Below, in pieces: positions 1 through 11,069 of a stretch of DNA of 11,069 nucleotides (its first letter is position 1; every line of letters begins with the position of its first letter). The translations under genes and the position numbers were made by a program. The notes beneath the pieces were generated by a model, which was not told the DNA's origin, searched no databases, and saw only the letters and a program-made list of their open reading frames with translations. The DNA lies in assembly GCA_938036585.1 (NCBI GenBank), contig CALHQN010000270.1:1-11069 (forward strand), written 5' to 3'. The DNA is from an uncultured Campylobacter sp. Its GTDB lineage: Bacteria; Campylobacterota; Campylobacteria; Campylobacterales; Campylobacteraceae.

Positions 1-242
1 ACGTTTGCGATCACAAGCAGAGCGCCTATGCGGCAAAATACGCCTATGATTATCATCGCGGGCGCCAGCACCTCGCCTACGTATGCGCCGTAAGCCACCA
101 GATCCGGAATTCCTCTGGCTACCAGCATCGATTTTACGCCGTCTATGCCGTGAGTGAGCTTAAAAATTCCATGCATTAAAAGACAAACTCCGAGCCCCAA
201 CCTGATAAACAACAGACCGAAATTTATATTGATCATATTCAT
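1..242 (-). CDS. DoxX-family membrane protein, 3' end cut off by the window
   Basis: The 80 complete codons visible start MNMININFGLLFIRLGLGVC. The protein opens with a hydrophobic helix at about residues 6-30 containing R14, a run of glycines and an H24-G25 pair followed by K28, the usual DoxX-family pattern. A short loop (H31-P47) follows, then a second hydrophobic stretch from about residue 52 with E57 and P61. This matches the small four-helix DoxX family (usually about 130-150 residues), so roughly half the protein is seen. Family members are inner-membrane proteins linked in some bacteria to quinone or thiosulfate chemistry and redox stress; the substrate cannot be told here. The start at 240-242 is preceded by AAAGGA at 249-254 with a 6-base gap; a second ATG lies two codons in. 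It follows rpoC by 47 bases on the same strand with no obvious promoter, so it may be read from rpoC transcripts. The family call is good, the function unknown. Confidence 0.85.
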   Translation of the reverse strand, partial: MNMININFGLLFIRLGLGVCLLMHGIFKLTHGIDGVKSMLVARGIPDLVAYGAYVGEVLAPAMIIIGVFCRIGALLVIAN

Positions 243-266
243 GTCTCATCCTTTAAAATTTAGGTA

Positions 267-289
267 AATTTAGGGCTTTTTGCCCTAAA

Positions 290-291
<2 letters not shown>
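267..291 (+). terminator. Perfect 10-bp hairpin at the rpoC 3' end, U-tract on the plus strand
   Basis: Arms at 267-276 (AATTTAGGGC) and 282-291 (GCCCTAAATT) pair perfectly around a 5-base loop of T on the plus strand. The outer edge covers the first two bases of the rpoC stop triplet (290-292). On the plus strand the hairpin is followed by ATTTTTT, the form of a Rho-independent terminator for rightward transcription. On the minus strand, the direction of rpoC, it is followed by TACCTAAATTTT, which has no clean U-run, so termination of rpoBC would be weak or partial. It could be a bidirectional terminator, a 3'-end-protecting stem, or a leftover from a convergent gene arrangement. The structure is certain; its function is inferred. 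Confidence 0.6.
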
Positions 292-9024
<8,733 letters not shown>

Positions 9025-9027
9025 GAT

Positions 9028-9408
9028 TTATTTGAGTTCGACTTTAGCGCCTGCTTCTTCAAGCTCTTTTTTAGCCTTCTCGGCGTCTTCTTTGTTAAGT
9101 CCCTCTTTAAGAACGGACGGAGTAGCCTCGGTAGCATCTTTGGCTTCTTTTAGACCAAGGCCCGTTAAGGCGCGAACGACCTTAATTACATTGATTTTCT
9201 TATCGCCTGCATCAAGCAATACGACGTCGAATTCTGTTTTCTCCTCAGCCGCTGCCGCACCTGCGCCGCCAGCACCTGCGCCGCCAGCTACCATAACCGG
9301 AGCTGCGCTTACGCCGAATTTTTCTTCGAATTCTTTAACTAGTTCGCTAAGCTCTAGCACCGAAAGATTAGAGATATACTCTAAAACATCTTCTTTTGAA
9401 ATTGCCAT
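9028..9408 (-). CDS. rplL: 50S ribosomal protein L7/L12
   Basis: This 126-residue protein is the flexible stalk protein of the large subunit, present as several dimers bound to L10; it recruits and stimulates the translation GTPases EF-Tu, EF-G, IF2 and RF3. The N-terminal dimerisation and L10-binding domain is residues 1-37 ([20 protein letters not shown]...EEKFGVSAA). The hinge is about 38-56, rich in Gly and Ala, with a tandem AGGAG unit at 41-50. The C-terminal factor-binding domain is 57-126, with [20 protein letters not shown] (71-90) carrying the conserved factor-contacting lysines and arginine. AGGAG at 9415-9419, six bases before the ATG, is a strong ribosome binding site, fitting the need for several copies per ribosome. 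It lies 20 bases after rplJ and 90 bases before rpoB. Confidence 0.98.
   Translation of the reverse strand: MAISKEDVLEYISNLSVLELSELVKEFEEKFGVSAAPVMVAGGAGAGGAGAAAAEEKTEFDVVLLDAGDKKINVIKVVRALTGLGLKEAKDATEATPSVLKEGLNKEDAEKAKKELEEAGAKVELK
9257..9286 (-). repeat. Two tandem copies of a 15-bp unit in the rplL hinge
   Basis: The plus strand carries GCACCTGCGCCGCCA at 9257-9271 and again, without change, at 9272-9286. In the protein this gives AGGAG twice (residues 41-50). Identical bases, not just identical residues, point to a recent slippage duplication or homogenisation. The unit is a multiple of three, so copy changes would lengthen or shorten the hinge without breaking the frame. Confidence 0.85.
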
Positions 9409-9428
9409 TTTATTCTCCTAAATTTTAA

Positions 9429-9908
9429 TTAAGCGCTAGCTTCTTTTTTCTGCTTAAGCGCATTGAGGCCGATCGTAAAATTTTGAATCGGCGCATTCCA
9501 TACTTGAAGCAGCATCGCGATAAGCTCGTCTCTCGAAGGCATCTTCGAAAGCGCTCTAACCTTATCTACGCCGGCTACTTCCCCATCGATATGAGCGGTC
9601 TTAAGCTTAAAAATTTCGTTTTTCTCTTCAAATTTAGCCGCTACTTTACATACAGAAAGCTGCTCGCCCCATAAGAAGATATTGGTATCTTTAAAGCTAA
9701 GTCCGTTTTTTTCGGCATTTTTTAATGCGATATTAGCTAGGGTGTTTTTAATAACCCGAACCTTCACGCCCGCTTCGCGCGCGCTATTTCTAAGATCTTC
9801 AAGCTGCTTAACGCTAAGGCCTTTAAAATCGGAAATTACTATAGCTTCGCTAGCTTTGAAAGCCTCGCCAAGCTCCGCTACTATCTTTGATTTTTCGTCT
9901 CTCGTCAT
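9429..9908 (-). CDS. rplJ: 50S ribosomal protein L10
   Basis: This 159-residue protein forms the base of the ribosomal stalk: its globular N-terminal part binds 23S rRNA beside L11 and its C-terminal helix carries the L7/L12 dimers. The start is [20 protein letters not shown], with the typical [15 protein letters not shown] (26-40) and the RNA-contacting [10 protein letters not shown] (48-57). The C-terminal segment at about 125-155, including DELIAMLLQ, is the amphipathic stalk helix. AGGAG at 9914-9918 with a 5-base gap supports the ATG at 9906-9908. In E. coli the L10-L7/L12 complex represses its own mRNA by binding the rplJ leader; the 113-base leader here is structured enough for a similar role, though the binding site cannot be proven by eye. 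It is followed by rplL after 20 bases, so the two are very probably cotranscribed. Confidence 0.98.
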   Translation of the reverse strand: MTRDEKSKIVAELGEAFKASEAIVISDFKGLSVKQLEDLRNSAREAGVKVRVIKNTLANIALKNAEKNGLSFKDTNIFLWGEQLSVCKVAAKFEEKNEIFKLKTAHIDGEVAGVDKVRALSKMPSRDELIAMLLQVWNAPIQNFTIGLNALKQKKEASA

Positions 9909-10021
9909 TAGGTCTCCTTTCCGATCGGTGATTTCAAGCCAAGCGATCGAAATTTTAAAATTTCGACCAATTAAGTTAAAAACCTTGAGCTATCTCCAAT
10001 CTAAGATAAAAATTTAAAATT
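9909..10021 (-). promoter_or_regulatory. rplJ leader with two competing folds (candidate L10 autoregulatory site)
   Basis: This 113-base gap between rplA and rplJ is the longest in the window. Fold A is the palindromic hairpin at 9947-9966. Fold B pairs UUUCGAUCG (9952-9944) with CGAUCGGAA (9927-9919), nine pairs with one G-U, leaving a 16-base loop and ending inside the AAAGGAG ribosome binding region (9914-9920). Folds A and B share bases 9947-9952, so they exclude each other. GGUC just upstream of the palindrome (9970-9967) could also pair with GACC (9914-9911) beside the start codon. Position and competing structure suit translational control by L10-L7/L12, as known in E. coli, but I could not identify the conserved kink-turn of described L10 leaders. 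Confidence 0.45.
9947..9966 (-). repeat. 20-base perfect palindrome in the rplJ leader
   Basis: A perfect palindrome whose 18-base core CGAAATTTTAAAATTTCG (9948-9965) is identical to the one after rplL at 9006-9023. Only the outermost base pair differs between copies (T-A here, G-C there). It forms the first of two alternative hairpins in the rplJ leader. Confidence 0.7.
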
Positions 10022-10723
10022 TTATTTTAAATCGATTATTTCTTGATTATCCAGCGTAACCGCAGGGCTCATAGTAAGCGAAAGCGATGCGTGAGTTACG
10101 TATTTGCCCTTTGCCGTGGCGGGTTTATGTTTATTAATGGTTTTTACGAACGCATTTAGATTATCTAAAAGCTGCTCTTTGCTAAAGCTCACCTTGCCGA
10201 GGCCTGCGTGGATATTTCCCTGCTTATCGACGCGGAAATTTACCTGTCCGCCCTTGGCGTTTTTAACGGCCTGAGCGACATCCATAGTAACGGTTCCGGT
10301 TTTAGGATTCGGCATAACGCCTTTTGGACCGAGAATACGACCTACCTTACCGACTAACCCCATTAAATTTGGAGTGGCGATAAGAACGTCGAAATTTATA
10401 TTTCCTTTTTGAATCTCTTCGATCAGATCATCGGCGCCCACGATATCAGCACCCGCTTCGCTAGCCTCGCTAGCCTTTGCGTCTTTTGCGATCACGGCTA
10501 CGCGAACGCTTTTTCCCGTACCAGCAGGCAAAACGACCGAGCCGCGCACCATCTGATCGGCATGTCTTGGATCTACGTTTAGTTTAAGAGCGATCTCCAC
10601 CGTCTCGTCAAATTTAGCAGAAGCTAAAGTTTTTACCGTGCTTACCGCTTCGTCTACGCTATAAATTTTATTTACGTCAACTTTTTTTAAAAGTTCGTTG
10701 AATCTTTTTGAATTTTTTGGCAT
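10022..10723 (-). CDS. rplA: 50S ribosomal protein L1
   Basis: This 233-residue protein, of normal bacterial length, binds 23S rRNA helices 76-78 to form the mobile L1 stalk that guides deacylated tRNA out of the E site. Domain I is made of the two ends of the chain, with [20 protein letters not shown] (38-57) in the N-terminal part and the region from about 160 to 233 ([13 protein letters not shown], then the C-terminal [10 protein letters not shown]). Domain II is the inserted segment of about 68-158, with the signature [19 protein letters not shown] at 128-146. GGAG lies six bases before the ATG at 10721-10723. L1 is the autoregulator of the rplK-rplA unit in E. coli, acting on the leader before rplK; that leader is outside this window. 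The gap to rplK is 56 bases. Confidence 0.98.
   Translation of the reverse strand: MPKNSKRFNELLKKVDVNKIYSVDEAVSTVKTLASAKFDETVEIALKLNVDPRHADQMVRGSVVLPAGTGKSVRVAVIAKDAKASEASEAGADIVGADDLIEEIQKGNINFDVLIATPNLMGLVGKVGRILGPKGVMPNPKTGTVTMDVAQAVKNAKGGQVNFRVDKQGNIHAGLGKVSFSKEQLLDNLNAFVKTINKHKPATAKGKYVTHASLSLTMSPAVTLDNQEIIDLK
10458..10475 (-). repeat. Two tandem copies of a 9-bp unit in rplA
   Basis: TCGCTAGCC occurs twice in a row on the plus strand and encodes a doubled Ala-Ser-Glu motif (within KASEASEAG, residues 83-91) in domain II of L1. It is short and in frame; it may be a small slippage duplication or simple codon coincidence. Confidence 0.5.
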
Positions 10724-10779
10724 ATATTTCTCCGCAATTAAAGTGCTACCGCTTTTTTAAACCTTAGCGGTCAAAAGGT

Positions 10780-11069
10780 CTAGTCAGTGACCGTAATACC
10801 CATAGAACGAGCCGAACCCGCTATAATCCTAGCAGCCTGCTCTCTATCTTTGGTATTCAGATCGGCGATCTTTTTCTCGACGATCTCTAAAACCTGAGCT
10901 TTCGTTAGGGACGCTACCTTCTTTTTAAGAGGGTTGTCCGAACCTTTATCTATCTTCGCCGCTTTTTTGATCAAATCCGTCGCAGGCGGTTGCTTAGTGA
11001 TGAAAGTAAAGCTTTTATCAGCATAAACCGTGATGATAACAGGAATGTTAAAGCCCGCCATATCTTTGG
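10780..11069 (-). CDS. rplK: 50S ribosomal protein L11, 5' end cut off by the window
   Basis: The last 95 codons of L11 are visible, beginning [20 protein letters not shown] and ending RSMGITVTD with a TAG stop at 10780-10782. The frame stays open to the window edge, so the internal ATG at MAGFNIP is not the start; a full protein of about 141 residues would begin outside, with the visible part being roughly residues 47-141. L11 binds the GTPase-associated region of 23S rRNA beside L10 and is needed for RelA to sense stalled ribosomes. The seen part holds the end of the N-terminal domain, with the proline-containing [13 protein letters not shown] segment, and the whole rRNA-binding C-terminal domain (about [17 protein letters not shown] onward). 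rplK before rplA is the standard order, and secE-nusG would be expected further right. Confidence 0.98.
   Translation of the reverse strand, partial: KDMAGFNIPVIITVYADKSFTFITKQPPATDLIKKAAKIDKGSDNPLKKKVASLTKAQVLEIVEKKIADLNTKDREQAARIIAGSARSMGITVTD

Noticed and set aside
9909..10021. A promoter in the rplA-rplJ gap
   Set aside because: The AT-rich stretch right after the rplA stop gives many loose -10-like strings but no convincing TATAAT, and the spacing and gene order are explained by cotranscription.
10748..10771. Inverted repeat ACCGCT...AGCGGT between rplK and rplA as a terminator
   Set aside because: The stem is only 6 bp with a 12-base loop and no U-tract follows on the minus strand; rplK and rplA are expected to be cotranscribed. 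At most it is a minor leader structure.

Overview
The window is a minus-strand stretch of the conserved ribosomal protein / RNA polymerase operon of a Campylobacter. In transcription order, right to left, it holds rplK (5' end cut off), rplA, rplJ, rplL, rpoB and rpoC, followed by the start of a DoxX-family membrane protein gene that leaves the window on the left. The genus call rests on protein sequence. RpoB begins [17 protein letters not shown] and is 1378 residues long, RpoC is 1504 residues with a very large trigger-loop insertion, and the L7/L12 N-terminus ([20 protein letters not shown]) is of the Campylobacter type. By eye the base composition is too GC-rich for C. jejuni. It would fit one of the higher-GC, mostly oral or gut-associated species (C. 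gracilis, C. showae, C. rectus or C. curvus group), but the species cannot be fixed from this window.

Layout: 1-242 DoxX-family protein (partial); 243-289 short gap with a strong hairpin that also covers the rpoC stop codon; 290-4804 rpoC; 4801-8937 rpoB, overlapping rpoC by 4 bases; 8938-9027 a structured rplL-rpoB spacer; 9028-9408 rplL; 9429-9908 rplJ; 9909-10021 rplJ leader; 10022-10723 rplA; 10724-10779 short gap; 10780-11069 rplK (partial). No gene-free stretch exceeds 113 bases. I see no tRNA, rRNA, CRISPR array, insertion sequence or phage gene.

The genes supply two machines. L11, L1, L10 and L7/L12 build the two stalks of the 50S ribosome: L11, L10 and L7/L12 form the factor-recruiting stalk and L1 the tRNA-exit stalk. 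RpoB and RpoC form the catalytic core of RNA polymerase. The interest lies in the noncoding spacers. The rplL-rpoB spacer carries a hairpin followed by a U-rich tract, a candidate attenuator like the one known at this place in E. coli. The rplJ leader can fold in two mutually exclusive ways next to its ribosome binding site. The same 18-base palindrome occurs on both sides of the rplJ-rplL pair. I found no clearly new biological system; the window is a core housekeeping locus with some plausible, untested RNA regulation and a variable-looking junction after rpoC.
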